Of a stretch of DNA of 64,000 bases, positions 8,415 through 16,167 are shown in pieces; the first letter of the stretch is position 1, and every line of letters begins with the position of its first letter. The translations under genes were made by a program, and so were the position numbers. Under the pieces are notes generated by a model. That model saw only the letters and a program-made list of their open reading frames with translations. It searched no databases and was not told the DNA's origin. The DNA comes from Rhizobium indicum (lineage in GTDB: Bacteria; Pseudomonadota; Alphaproteobacteria; Rhizobiales; Rhizobiaceae), in the NCBI RefSeq assembly GCF_005862305.2, contig NZ_CP054021.1, forward strand, positions 62,001 through 126,000. Reading direction: 5' to 3'.

Positions 8415-8925
8415 GGCCGCACTGCAATCCGCCACACTCGGCCTCGGCGGCAATATCGGCGACCCCGTGAAGGCGATGGCTGCGGCACTGCAGAAGCTGG
8501 ACGGACGGGACGACTGCCGAGTTAGCGCGGTTTCGCGGCTCTATCGCACACCGCCCTGGGGCAAGACCGACCAATCGTTCTTCTTCAATGCCTGCGCTGC
8601 CGTCGAGACTAGGCTGGAGCCCGAGGCTTTGCTCGATGTCTGTCTGTCGATCGAACGGGAGATGAAACGCGAGCGCATCGAGCGCTGGGGTCCGCGCACG
8701 CTCGATATCGACGTGCTGACCTATGGCGACGTGATCCAGGACGCACCGCGGCTGGAACTGCCGCATCCGCGCATGACCGATCGCGGTTTCGTGCTGATGC
8801 CGCTTGCCGATATCGTGCCGGGTCTTCTGGTCAGGGGCAGGGCGGTCAGCGACTGGCTGTCGAATGCCGAGGTGACCGGCATCGAGATCGCCGACGACAG
8901 CCACGACTGGTGGCTGATCGCCTGA
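8398..8925 (+). CDS. folK: 2-amino-4-hydroxy-6-hydroxymethyldihydropteridine pyrophosphokinase
   Basis: FolK transfers pyrophosphate from ATP to hydroxymethyl-dihydropterin, making the FolP substrate. Motifs seen: GLGGNIGD at the start, RWGPRTLDIDVLTYGD in the middle and LPHPRM...RGFVLMPLADI near the end. The 175-residue frame begins with TTG inside the end of folB (17-base overlap) and has a GGTGAG-like ribosome site upstream. The three clustered genes cover the FolB-FolK-FolP steps. Confidence 0.94.
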   Translation: MNTLPEAALQSATLGLGGNIGDPVKAMAAALQKLDGRDDCRVSAVSRLYRTPPWGKTDQSFFFNACAAVETRLEPEALLDVCLSIEREMKRERIERWGPRTLDIDVLTYGDVIQDAPRLELPHPRMTDRGFVLMPLADIVPGLLVRGRAVSDWLSNAEVTGIEIADDSHDWWLIA

Positions 8926-8942
8926 AGCACGGAACCTAAAAC

Positions 8943-8972
8943 GGAAAACGGCGGGAAACCCGCCGCTTCAGG
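8943..8972 (-). terminator. GC hairpin between fol operon and secreted protein gene
   Basis: The inverted repeat GGCGGG-AAA-CCCGCC is followed on the minus strand by GTTTTCCGTTTT. It lies between two convergent genes and best serves the minus-strand gene at 8994. Confidence 0.6.
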
Positions 8973-8993
8973 AAAATCCGCTTTGCGACTTGT

Positions 8994-9545
8994 CTACTGG
9001 ATGGAACCGACGGCCATCTCGTCGACCTGGCGGGTTAGCGTCAGGCCGATCACCGGGATCATCTGGCTTTCGACCTTGACCGAAACGGTGACGTTCATCG
9101 TCTTGTCGTCGCGCACGCGGGCGATCATCGCACCATTCAGCTTGGCACGGTTGATGCCGACGACGACGGTATCCTCGCTGACGGCGCCGGAGACGACGTC
9201 AAGGCCCTTGCCGGCGGCGCCGTCGAGGAACTTGCCCTTGTAGCTCGAGCCCGACTGCGAGATCACGGCGGTCATCGGCTGCTTGAAGACGCCGACGCGG
9301 CAGGTGCCGTCGAGCTTGATGCCGGCGCTGCTGTCGCCGGTGGGCTCACCGATCAGGTTGCAGGTGAATTTCGTGCCCTTGTATTTGCCGGCGACGATTT
9401 CGCCGGGCCCCTTCCAGGAGCCGGCGACGGAATCGAAGAAGGCCTTGTCACGGGTTGCAGCGGTGGCTGCCGGTGCGACATCTGCGACGGGAGACAATGC
9501 CGCGGCGGCCAAGCCGCATACGATGAGAAACTTGCGCGAATACAT
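8994..9545 (-). CDS. Secreted protein of unknown function
   Basis: This protein of about 183 residues has a clear signal peptide (MYSRKFLIVCGLAAAALSP...). A beta-rich, Gly/Ser/Thr/Val-rich mature domain follows, with two cysteines (in TCNLIG and TCRVGV) that may form a disulfide. I chose the ATG at 9545, which has an AAGGA site ten bases upstream, over the 9572 start. I recognise no family motif. It looks like a small periplasmic beta-barrel or lipocalin-type protein. Confidence 0.8.
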   Translation of the reverse strand: MYSRKFLIVCGLAAAALSPVADVAPAATAATRDKAFFDSVAGSWKGPGEIVAGKYKGTKFTCNLIGEPTGDSSAGIKLDGTCRVGVFKQPMTAVISQSGSSYKGKFLDGAAGKGLDVVSGAVSEDTVVVGINRAKLNGAMIARVRDDKTMNVTVSVKVESQMIPVIGLTLTRQVDEMAVGSIQ

Positions 9546-9755
9546 GGATTTTCCTTGGCAAACACCACTCACGAACTGGCTGCAAGTTTTGCCGAAGAAT
9601 GGTTAATCCTTCCTTTCGATTGTGCCGAAATGCAAGGCAACACAGAGCTTTCGCGCGGCATCGATTTTAGAAAATCGTAACTAAAGCATTGAATCTGCTG
9701 TAATTCCTTCGGCATTACGCAAGGGGAGGCGAAAACTGCGGATTCGCTGCTTCGT

Positions 9756-10832
9756 TCAAGGATTGTTGCCGCGCGGCGACATGGAGGGGGTGAGATCGCC
9801 GATGAAATCACCGATTCCCGGCCGCTTCAGGGCGTGGAAGGCAAGCGGGCGGCAGAGATCCATCGCCGCGATTCCAATGCGGGCGGTCATCAGGCCGTTG
9901 ATGACACCTTCGCCCAGACGGGCCGAGAGTTTCGAGGCCAGCCCGTGGCCGAGTACCTGCTGGACCAGGCTGTCGCCAACAGCGATCGAGCCCGTGACGG
10001 CCAGATGCGCCAGCACGTCCCGCAACAGACGGAACATGCCGAGCGTGCCGGGGCGGCCGCCGTAAAGCTCGGCCATGGCACGGATGAGGCGCACTGCCTC
10101 ATAGAGCACATAGAGCAGGTCGACGACGGCGCGTGGGCTGACGGCGGTGACGATCGAGACGCGCTTCGAGGCGTTGACGATGAGCGCCCGGGCCTTGCGG
10201 TCGAGCGGAGCGAGCAGTTCCCGTTCGGCGAGCGCGATCAGATGCGGGGGATCAATGACCTCGCCTTCGGTCGCCTTCAGCGTCGCGCGACCCTTCGATG
10301 TCTCAGGATTTGCCGACAGCAGCGTGGTCAGCTGGGCGACGACGGCGCGCGCCTTGCCCGGCCGAGTCTCGAGTATCGCCGCCTCGGCTTCGGCCTTGAT
10401 CTTCTGGACGGCGGCAAGGCGCATCATGCCGACGGTTTCGCGGATGAAGAGGGCGAGCACGGCGAGAATGCCGACCGCCAGCACGGCAAGGGCCGCATAG
10501 CCCAGCCAGTCGGCGCGGGTGAAAAGATCGCGGATCAGGCTATCGGTCCAGAGGCCAATGGCCAGAGATAGCAGGATGCCGAAGGCGCCGGCGGCGATCT
10601 TGCCGAAGGAGGTCCGCCGCTTGCGCGGCGCTGCAACGGGGACCGCGCTCAGATCCTTGTCGGGATTGAAAGGATCGTCCTCATCAGGCGTCACGACGAT
10701 ATGCTCGGAGAAGCTTTCCGGCTTGCGCCGCTCACCTCCTTGCCGGCCGTTCTCTCGCCGCTCGGTGGCTTCGTCCTCATAAATGAAGGCGGCGGGCGCG
10801 CGGCGCGGCGGATCGGACGGGGGCTTGCTCAC
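9756..10832 (-). CDS. YcjF-like inner membrane protein (TIGR01620/DUF697)
   Basis: This 358-residue protein has a charged Pro/Arg-rich N-terminus of about 75 residues and two transmembrane helices (roughly residues 76-100 and 110-130). A DUF697-type helical domain with a long amphipathic C-terminus follows. It belongs with the YcjX-like GTPase encoded just upstream: their frames overlap by four bases (10829-10832), so the two are translationally coupled. In enterobacteria the ycjX-ycjF pair is part of an envelope-stress regulon. Its role here is unknown. Confidence 0.85.
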   Translation of the reverse strand: MSKPPSDPPRRAPAAFIYEDEATERRENGRQGGERRKPESFSEHIVVTPDEDDPFNPDKDLSAVPVAAPRKRRTSFGKIAAGAFGILLSLAIGLWTDSLIRDLFTRADWLGYAALAVLAVGILAVLALFIRETVGMMRLAAVQKIKAEAEAAILETRPGKARAVVAQLTTLLSANPETSKGRATLKATEGEVIDPPHLIALAERELLAPLDRKARALIVNASKRVSIVTAVSPRAVVDLLYVLYEAVRLIRAMAELYGGRPGTLGMFRLLRDVLAHLAVTGSIAVGDSLVQQVLGHGLASKLSARLGEGVINGLMTARIGIAAMDLCRPLAFHALKRPGIGDFIGDLTPSMSPRGNNP

Positions 10833-12334
10833 GCGAGACGGTCTCCGAACAGGAACTGCATGGCGCGGTCGAGGCGGATATGCGGTACTGACAGCTTGAT
10901 GCCGCCGCCGGTTTCTTCGAGATGCGGCGGGCGGAACCTGACGACATTGACATCGGGCAGCTGCAGGCCGGTCTCGCCCGAGGCGATGCGGTCGAACAGG
11001 CTTTCCGGATCCTCCGGCAGGTCGCCGGGGAAAACCGCGGTCTTTCTCTCACCGTCGAAACGCTCGCCGGCGATGGTTTCGCCCTCCATCGGCGTGCCGA
11101 CGATGACCGGCAATTCATGGCCGTCACGTTTGACCGTCGCTTCACGGGTGGCGCGCACGGACGCAAGCGCCATGACGTCGATGCCGGCGCCGGCCATGCC
11201 GATGCGGTCGATGGCGCGATCCACCAGGCGCCGGGTCAGAGCATCGAGCCGGTCGTGGCTTTCATGGTGAAGATGATCGGCCTTGGTGGCGGCGACCAGC
11301 ACGCGGTCGATGCGGCGCCCGAGCAGGGAGGAGAGCAGCGAATTGGTGCCGGGGCGGAAACAGGCGAGCACGTCGGTCAGCGCGCGTTCCAGATCCTGCA
11401 CGGCTTCAGGGCCGCGGTTCATCGCCTGCAGCGCATCGACCAGGACGATCTGGCGGTCGAGCCGGGCGAAATGCTCGCGGAAGAAAGGTTTGACGACGAC
11501 CGATTTGTAGGCCTCGTAGCGCCGCTCCATCATCGTCCAGAGCGAGCCGCGGCCAGGACGCCCGTCCGGCGGCAGAGCCAGCGGCGCGAAGGTCAATGCC
11601 GGCGAGCCGTCGAGATCGCCGGGCAGGAGCAGGCGGCCAGGCGGCAGGGTGGAAAGCGAGCGTTCGTCGGCTTTGCAGGCTTTGAGATAGTCGGCAAAGG
11701 CGGTGGCGAGGTCGCGGGCGACCATCTCGTCGGCGCCGGCATGGATATCGGCGGCGCGCGTCAGCGCCAGCCATTGGCGCGACAGCTCGGAGCGGACGCC
11801 GGTTTCGGCAAGCGCGATCGTTTCCTCGCTGAACGTGCGATAATCCTTGCCGAGCAGCGGCAGGTCGAGCAGCCATTCGCCGGGATAATCGACGATATCG
11901 ATCGACAAGCGGCCAGGCGAAAACAACCGGTTCCAGCCGCTGGCGCTCTGATAATCCAGCGTGATGCGCAGTTCTGATATGGCGCGGGTCGAATCCGGCC
12001 AGATACGGTCCTTCACCAGAGCGCGGATATGGTCCTCGTACTGGAAGCGCGGCACGGCATCATCCGGCTGCGGCTCCAGCCGCACCGCCGAGACGCGGCC
12101 GGATTGCACAGGCTCGAACAGCGGCAGGCGGCCGCCATGCAGCAGATTGTGAACCAGCGAGGAGATGAAGACCGTCTTGCCGGAGCGGGAGAGGCCGGTG
12201 ACACCGAGCCGCACGGTCGGATTGACGAGGCCGCTCGCCCGGTCGGCGAGATTGTCGAAGGCGATGCGGGCGTCATCGGCAAAGGATGTCAGTCGTGGCG
12301 GCAAGGCGCAATTCCGGTTGGTGACTGACGGCAA
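10829..12334 (-). CDS. YcjX-like P-loop NTPase (DUF463)
   Basis: This 501-residue protein has a Walker A motif in GLSRSGKTVFISSLVHNLL near residue 48. The DUF463 signature DIVDYPGEWLLDLPLL follows in the switch region, and a VAATKADHL motif resembles the NKxD guanine-recognition element. It is paired with YcjF, probably as a membrane-associated GTPase complex. The length matches the family. Confidence 0.9.
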   Translation of the reverse strand: MPSVTNRNCALPPRLTSFADDARIAFDNLADRASGLVNPTVRLGVTGLSRSGKTVFISSLVHNLLHGGRLPLFEPVQSGRVSAVRLEPQPDDAVPRFQYEDHIRALVKDRIWPDSTRAISELRITLDYQSASGWNRLFSPGRLSIDIVDYPGEWLLDLPLLGKDYRTFSEETIALAETGVRSELSRQWLALTRAADIHAGADEMVARDLATAFADYLKACKADERSLSTLPPGRLLLPGDLDGSPALTFAPLALPPDGRPGRGSLWTMMERRYEAYKSVVVKPFFREHFARLDRQIVLVDALQAMNRGPEAVQDLERALTDVLACFRPGTNSLLSSLLGRRIDRVLVAATKADHLHHESHDRLDALTRRLVDRAIDRIGMAGAGIDVMALASVRATREATVKRDGHELPVIVGTPMEGETIAGERFDGERKTAVFPGDLPEDPESLFDRIASGETGLQLPDVNVVRFRPPHLEETGGGIKLSVPHIRLDRAMQFLFGDRLA

Positions 12335-12371
12335 TATAGGAAGGGCGCGCCGCCCGCAAAAGAAGCGACGT

Positions 12372-12492
12372 TAGAGCATTTCCGTTTTTCTTCGAATCAC
12401 GGAAATGCTCTATTTCCTTGTTTTCACGCAATTCCCGGCAAAAGCGCTTTGCCTGGCAAACCGCGGCACACTTTTGCTGGAATTGCTTTAGT
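12372..12492. repeat. Rhizobium intergenic palindromic repeat
   Basis: Two imperfect hairpins lie end to end: AGAGCATTTCCG...CGGAAATGCTCT (12373-12412), then ACGCAATTCC...GGAATTGC (12427-12487). I recognise this composite as a repeat dispersed in Rhizobium intergenic regions. It separates the YcjX-like gene from the phosphatase gene. Confidence 0.7.
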
Positions 12493-12494
12493 CT

Positions 12495-12989
12495 TCAGAC
12501 GACCACGAAATCGGTGAGGCGCCAGACGGCGGCGGAAGCGTCGTAATCGACAACGGCAAGGCCTGCCGTCGGGAAGCCGCCGGGAAGGGCGCTTACCATC
12601 GCCTCATGACCGATCAGCGCCTCCAGCGCCTGCTCCATGGTCGGATTGTGGCCGACCAGCATGACGGCCGCCTCATCCTGCGCATCGATGATCTCAAGAT
12701 AGGTATCGACCGTGGCGTTGTAGAGTGCGTCGACATAACGAACCTCGAGCGTGAGGCCTATCGCCCGGTAGATCGCATCGGCGGTATCGCGGCAGCGCAG
12801 TGCAGTTGAACTGATCAGAAGATCGGGACGGTAGCCCTTGTCGGCGGCCTTATCGGCGATGATTTCGGCATCGCCAAAGCCCTTTTCGTTGAGCGGCCGG
12901 TCGAAATCGCGCTGTCCGGGTTCGGCCCAGGCGGCCTCGGCGTGGCGCAGGAGATAGATGCGGTTGGGCGGAGGCAGCGGTACGGTCAT
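12495..12989 (-). CDS. SixA-like histidine phosphatase family protein
   Basis: This 164-residue protein has the LLRHAEA catalytic signature (phospho-accepting His in RHA) close to the N-terminus. It also has STALRCRDTA and VGHNP motifs, the latter carrying the second active-site histidine. The small size points to the SixA subgroup, which dephosphorylates phosphohistidine in proteins such as HPt domains or NPr. The ATG at 12989 is preferred to the TTG two codons upstream. The actual substrate is unknown; an HPt gene lies 7 kb away but no link is shown. Confidence 0.88.
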   Translation of the reverse strand: MTVPLPPPNRIYLLRHAEAAWAEPGQRDFDRPLNEKGFGDAEIIADKAADKGYRPDLLISSTALRCRDTADAIYRAIGLTLEVRYVDALYNATVDTYLEIIDAQDEAAVMLVGHNPTMEQALEALIGHEAMVSALPGGFPTAGLAVVDYDASAAVWRLTDFVVV

Positions 12990-13163
12990 GGGCAAATCCA
13001 GGATCGGGCGGGTCTTTTCAGTAGCGGTTGCGATTGGTCGCCGTCAATCGCCAGCCAGGCCGCAACTGCCTAAAACGTGGCTGACAACACGGCGTTTTGA
13101 AGGCGAAGCAAAAAACGGCGGCCGGAATAACCATGACAAAATAGATCGTTAGCCGAAAATTGT

Positions 13164-13183
13164 AACAGATTTAAAAATCTGTT
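13164..13183. promoter_or_regulatory. Perfect 20-bp palindrome upstream of dksA
   Basis: Nine-base arms, AACAGATTT / AAATCTGTT, flank a central AA. The palindrome lies just upstream of a possible promoter (TTGAAT at 13201, 17-bp spacer, ATATAC at 13224). It is a candidate operator for a dimeric regulator. Confidence 0.45.
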
Positions 13184-13265
13184 TACCTGTCGTATTTGGC
13201 TTGAATCGCGACTAGCGCTTGGGATATACACCCGGCCAGATGAGATGTTCTTCAGGAGAATCGCG

Positions 13266-13685
13266 TTGAGTGAGAAGATCGATCTTAGCAATTACGTTCC
13301 CTCGGAAGAGGAAGAGTTCATGAACGTAAACCAGCGCGCCTATTTCAGGGCCAAGCTGGTTGCATGGAGAAATGATATCCTTAGAGAAGCGCGTGAGACA
13401 CTCGACCATCTGGCCGAGGAAAGCGCAAACCATCCCGACCTCGCCGACCGGGCGTCGTCGGAAACAGATCGGGCGATCGAACTTCGCGCCCGTGATCGGC
13501 AGAGAAAGCTGATTTCGAAGATCGACGCGGCAATGCAGCGCATCGACGACGGCACCTACGGCTATTGCGAGGAAACCGGCGAACCGATCGGCCTCAAGCG
13601 TCTCGACGCCCGCCCGATCGCGACATTGTCGATCGAAGCGCAGGAGCGTCACGAACGCCGCGAAAAGGTCTATCGCGACGAATGA
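13266..13685 (+). CDS. dksA: DksA-family RNA polymerase regulator
   Basis: This 139-residue protein has a coiled coil (about residues 30-95) with DxxDxA-like acidic tip residues in HPDLADRASSETD, then a TraR/DksA C4-type domain. Only one of the four zinc-ligand cysteines survives (YGYCEETGEPI), so this is the zinc-less form usual in rhizobia. DksA binds the RNA polymerase secondary channel and works with ppGpp in the stringent response. I chose the TTG at 13266, which has an AGGAGAA ribosome site directly upstream; the ATG at 13245 precedes that site. A strong terminator follows. Confidence 0.93.
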   Translation: MSEKIDLSNYVPSEEEEFMNVNQRAYFRAKLVAWRNDILREARETLDHLAEESANHPDLADRASSETDRAIELRARDRQRKLISKIDAAMQRIDDGTYGYCEETGEPIGLKRLDARPIATLSIEAQERHERREKVYRDE

Positions 13686-13715
13686 GAGTTTTCATGCAGG
13701 CATGAGAGCAGAACA

Positions 13716-13744
13716 GGCGCCGCGATCCGATCGCGGCGCCTTTT
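13716..13744 (+). terminator. Rho-independent terminator after dksA
   Basis: A perfect 11-bp stem, GGCGCCGCGAT / ATCGCGGCGCC, has a CCG loop and is followed by TTTT. It lies 30 bp past the dksA stop, just before the end of the convergent DUF1062 gene. Confidence 0.85.
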
Positions 13745-13748
13745 ACAA

Positions 13749-14384
13749 TTACGGTGAGCTTCCGGTCGCCACAGACCTCCACCATTGCTCCCGGCCGGTC
13801 TCGGCGGCGAGGTCGACTGCAACCCTGGTGCCGTTCTTGATCCGCCGCCGCAAAATGTCGGCTCGATTCGAATCCGTCCGCAGCATGCCACCATCGTGAA
13901 GAGCCTGTAGCCGAGTGCGTGAAACTTGCAACTCGGACGCCAGCAGGCGGTCGAGGCGCGTGCTTGATGGAAAGGGGACCATCAGTTCGATTTCCAGTCT
14001 CGTCCAATTGGCAATGTCCTGCTGCATCTCTTTTGCGATTTCAAATTCGGCAAACTCGTCGACACGCTGCGACTTGCGCCTGAGAGCCTCGAGGTTGAAC
14101 GCTTCTGCCCGGATCCAATCCGGATCGTTGGACTGCAACGCCTCGAGGACTGCCGGATCGACGTCGCGAACATTCCGACGCTCGAAGATCGGACGGTTCC
14201 ACGTCTTTTCGCAGGTCGAGCATTTGTAGATAAGCCAGGCATCGAGCTTGCGGCCATTGGCGTTGAGCCGGATCTTGTCGCTGCATTGGAAAGCTCTGGG
14301 GCCCCCGCAGCCGCTGCATACAATCCAGGGCTGGGGCGCTGTTTTCGGCAGAATGGTCCATCGGACCCGAAGGGTATTGCACAT
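13749..14384 (-). CDS. DUF1062 family protein with zinc-ribbon-like N-terminus
   Basis: This 211-residue protein starts at ATG 14384; the longer frame to 14504 lacks family similarity. Two CxxC pairs (CSGCGG and CSTCEK) about 35 residues apart suggest a zinc ribbon, and LDAWLIYKC between them is typical of DUF1062. The C-terminal region, with RLDRLLASELQVSRTRLQALHDGGML, resembles an S4 RNA-binding fold. The function is not known. The architecture suggests an RNA- or ribosome-associated protein. It is convergent with dksA. Confidence 0.78.
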   Translation of the reverse strand: MCNTLRVRWTILPKTAPQPWIVCSGCGGPRAFQCSDKIRLNANGRKLDAWLIYKCSTCEKTWNRPIFERRNVRDVDPAVLEALQSNDPDWIRAEAFNLEALRRKSQRVDEFAEFEIAKEMQQDIANWTRLEIELMVPFPSSTRLDRLLASELQVSRTRLQALHDGGMLRTDSNRADILRRRIKNGTRVAVDLAAETGREQWWRSVATGSSP

Positions 14385-14811
14385 ATCGTGTTGGTCTTCC
14401 GTTCGGAAGTCCACCAGGATGGTGCGTGAGAAAGCCCTTGCGGGCGCGGTGTGGCGATGTTCTGGGCGGCGGAAGAGCTGAGACAGCGGAGCTGCACATG
14501 GCACATGTCAACAATGCCAAACCGGTCTCTCGCCACCACCCGATGAACATGTTCATACGCCGTCAGCGTGTCGCTGTCCGGCAGTACGGGTGAAACTGGA
14601 GTGAGACCGGTATTTACTTAGGCAAAGTATGACCTCGATGCGCCAACGCTCTTCAACCGGAGCGATAACAAATTATCAGCACAAGATGGAGTCCCTTGGC
14701 GCATCGGGAACTGAAAGTCGCCGCATTGCGGCTTTTATGCAACTTGGTGATGAAGGAAGGCCGGACGTGCGTTCCGCTCACTTGTCGCGCCCGGTCACTT
14801 GTCGCGTCCAG
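14385..14811. other. Intergenic region without recognisable gene
   Basis: I see no tRNA, no hairpin terminator and no ORF with a ribosome site in these 427 bases. The only notable structure is the 17-bp tandem repeat at its right end (14778-14823). Confidence 0.5.
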
Positions 14812-14823
14812 TCACTTGTCGCG
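14778..14823. repeat. 17-bp tandem repeat across a stop codon
   Basis: TCACTTGTCGCG occurs at 14778, 14795 and 14812, exactly 17 bp apart. The copy at 14812 is the last codons and stop of the FliO-family gene on the minus strand; the two others lie just downstream of that stop. Confidence 0.85.
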
Positions 14824-15869
14824 GTTGACGCTCATCTCGCCGAAGATGCGGGCGACTTCCTTTTGCAGATCGGTATCGGCGCCGGTGATCGGGGCCATTT
14901 CCGGATCGCGGCGCGGCAGGTTTCCGGGTTGCGGCGCTCCGGGCCGGGGCGCCTGGTTTGCCGGCGCCGGCACGATGCGTTCGGCCGTCAGATTGTTCGA
15001 CATTTCCTGTTCCAGCACCCGCTGGAAATCAAGACGGCTCGCTGCTGCCGACTGCGCAGCCGAATCGTCTTCGGCGCTACCTGGTGCGGCGCGTGCGGCC
15101 GCCGGCATGTCCTTGACAGGCGGGGCGGAGACCTCGGTTCGATGCGCTGCTGCGGCAGCACGCGCTGGCGGGCGGCATCGAGGATCTCGGCGGCACTTGA
15201 GGCATCGTGGAACGGTGCGGACTGCGCGGCCGGGGGAGCGGCGGGACGCTCCAGCGGACGCGGCTGGGGCGGGACGGCACGCAGAGGATTGTCGCGTTCG
15301 GCCGACAGCGGAGCTGTCACCGGCTCTGCTGGAAGAGGGCTCGTGACCACTGGCGGTGCAACGGCCGGCGGGGCCGGCGGTTGGGCCGACGGTTCTGGGC
15401 GCGGGCGCGGCTCTGGCGAAACCGGCGCAGAGAAAGTGGGCTCGGCGACCGGCTCGACACGGGCTGCGACCGGCGGGCGCGGTGGCGAGACCGGCGGTGT
15501 TTCCGGCCGCGCGACGGATATCGGACGCTGCTCGACAGGCTGCGGGCGGTTGGCGCTGTCCGGCTGCTCGGCCGCCGCGGGCAGGATGCGGCTTTCGATG
15601 ACGATATCGCTCGGGCCGCCGATCATGATCAAGTGCTCGACATCGTCGCGGCGCACCAGCACCAGCCGGCGACGGGCATCGACGGCTGCGGCATCCAGCA
15701 CTTGCAGGCGAGGCTGGCGGTTGCGGCCGCCGCGCACGAAGGGCGAGGGCGCCCGGCTGCGGATCACCCAGAGCACGAGGATGAGCAGGAGAAGCGCCAG
15801 GCCGACGCCACCGGCCGCAAGCAGGAAATGGCTGCCATAAGCTCCGACAACATCATCCAACATAGTCAC
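14812..15869 (-). pseudogene. FliO-family membrane protein, frameshifted
   Basis: Seen: an N-terminal transmembrane helix (GVGLALLLLILVLWVI) and a FliO-like domain (RLQVLDAAAVDARRRLVLVRRDDVEHLIMIGG). A long Pro-rich linker then ends in a conserved-looking tail on another frame. The first frame runs from GTG 15869 (or ATG 15863) to 14988; the natural tail (VSAPPVKDMPAAARAAP...) is in the frame ending at 14812. Adding one base near 15138 (plus-strand GGTTCG to GGTTTCG) restores a single reading of about 350 residues. So this is either a recent single-base deletion or a sequencing error. FliO helps assemble the flagellar export gate, but no other flagellar gene lies nearby. Confidence 0.72.
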
Positions 15870-16167
15870 TCACTCCATTTCGCATTCGGCACATATTGAC
15901 GACTTTTCCGTTCCTTAGGCAAGGGCCGCCGGTGCTGTCCAGTCACGGGAGAACGCGATTTCGTGTTCCGCTGCTTGGCAGCCGGCGACCTTGCGCACGG
16001 GTGGCAGCGTTGGCTTCTGGGGCAGATGGCGCTGTTGCCTGTGAATTCAAGCAGTCTTGCCGGCTAGCGGTGTTTTTGCCGACGCGGCAAATTGCTAAGA
16101 AGGAAAGAGTGCCTGATTCCTGCTTCGTGTTCGTGCTACGAAGCGGGAGGGCTTATGTGAGGAATAC

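Noticed and set aside
14629..15840. Plus-strand ORF of 403 codons
   Set aside because: It is antisense to the FliO-family gene, Gly/Arg/Ser-rich and without motifs. The minus-strand reading has a membrane helix and a recognisable domain.
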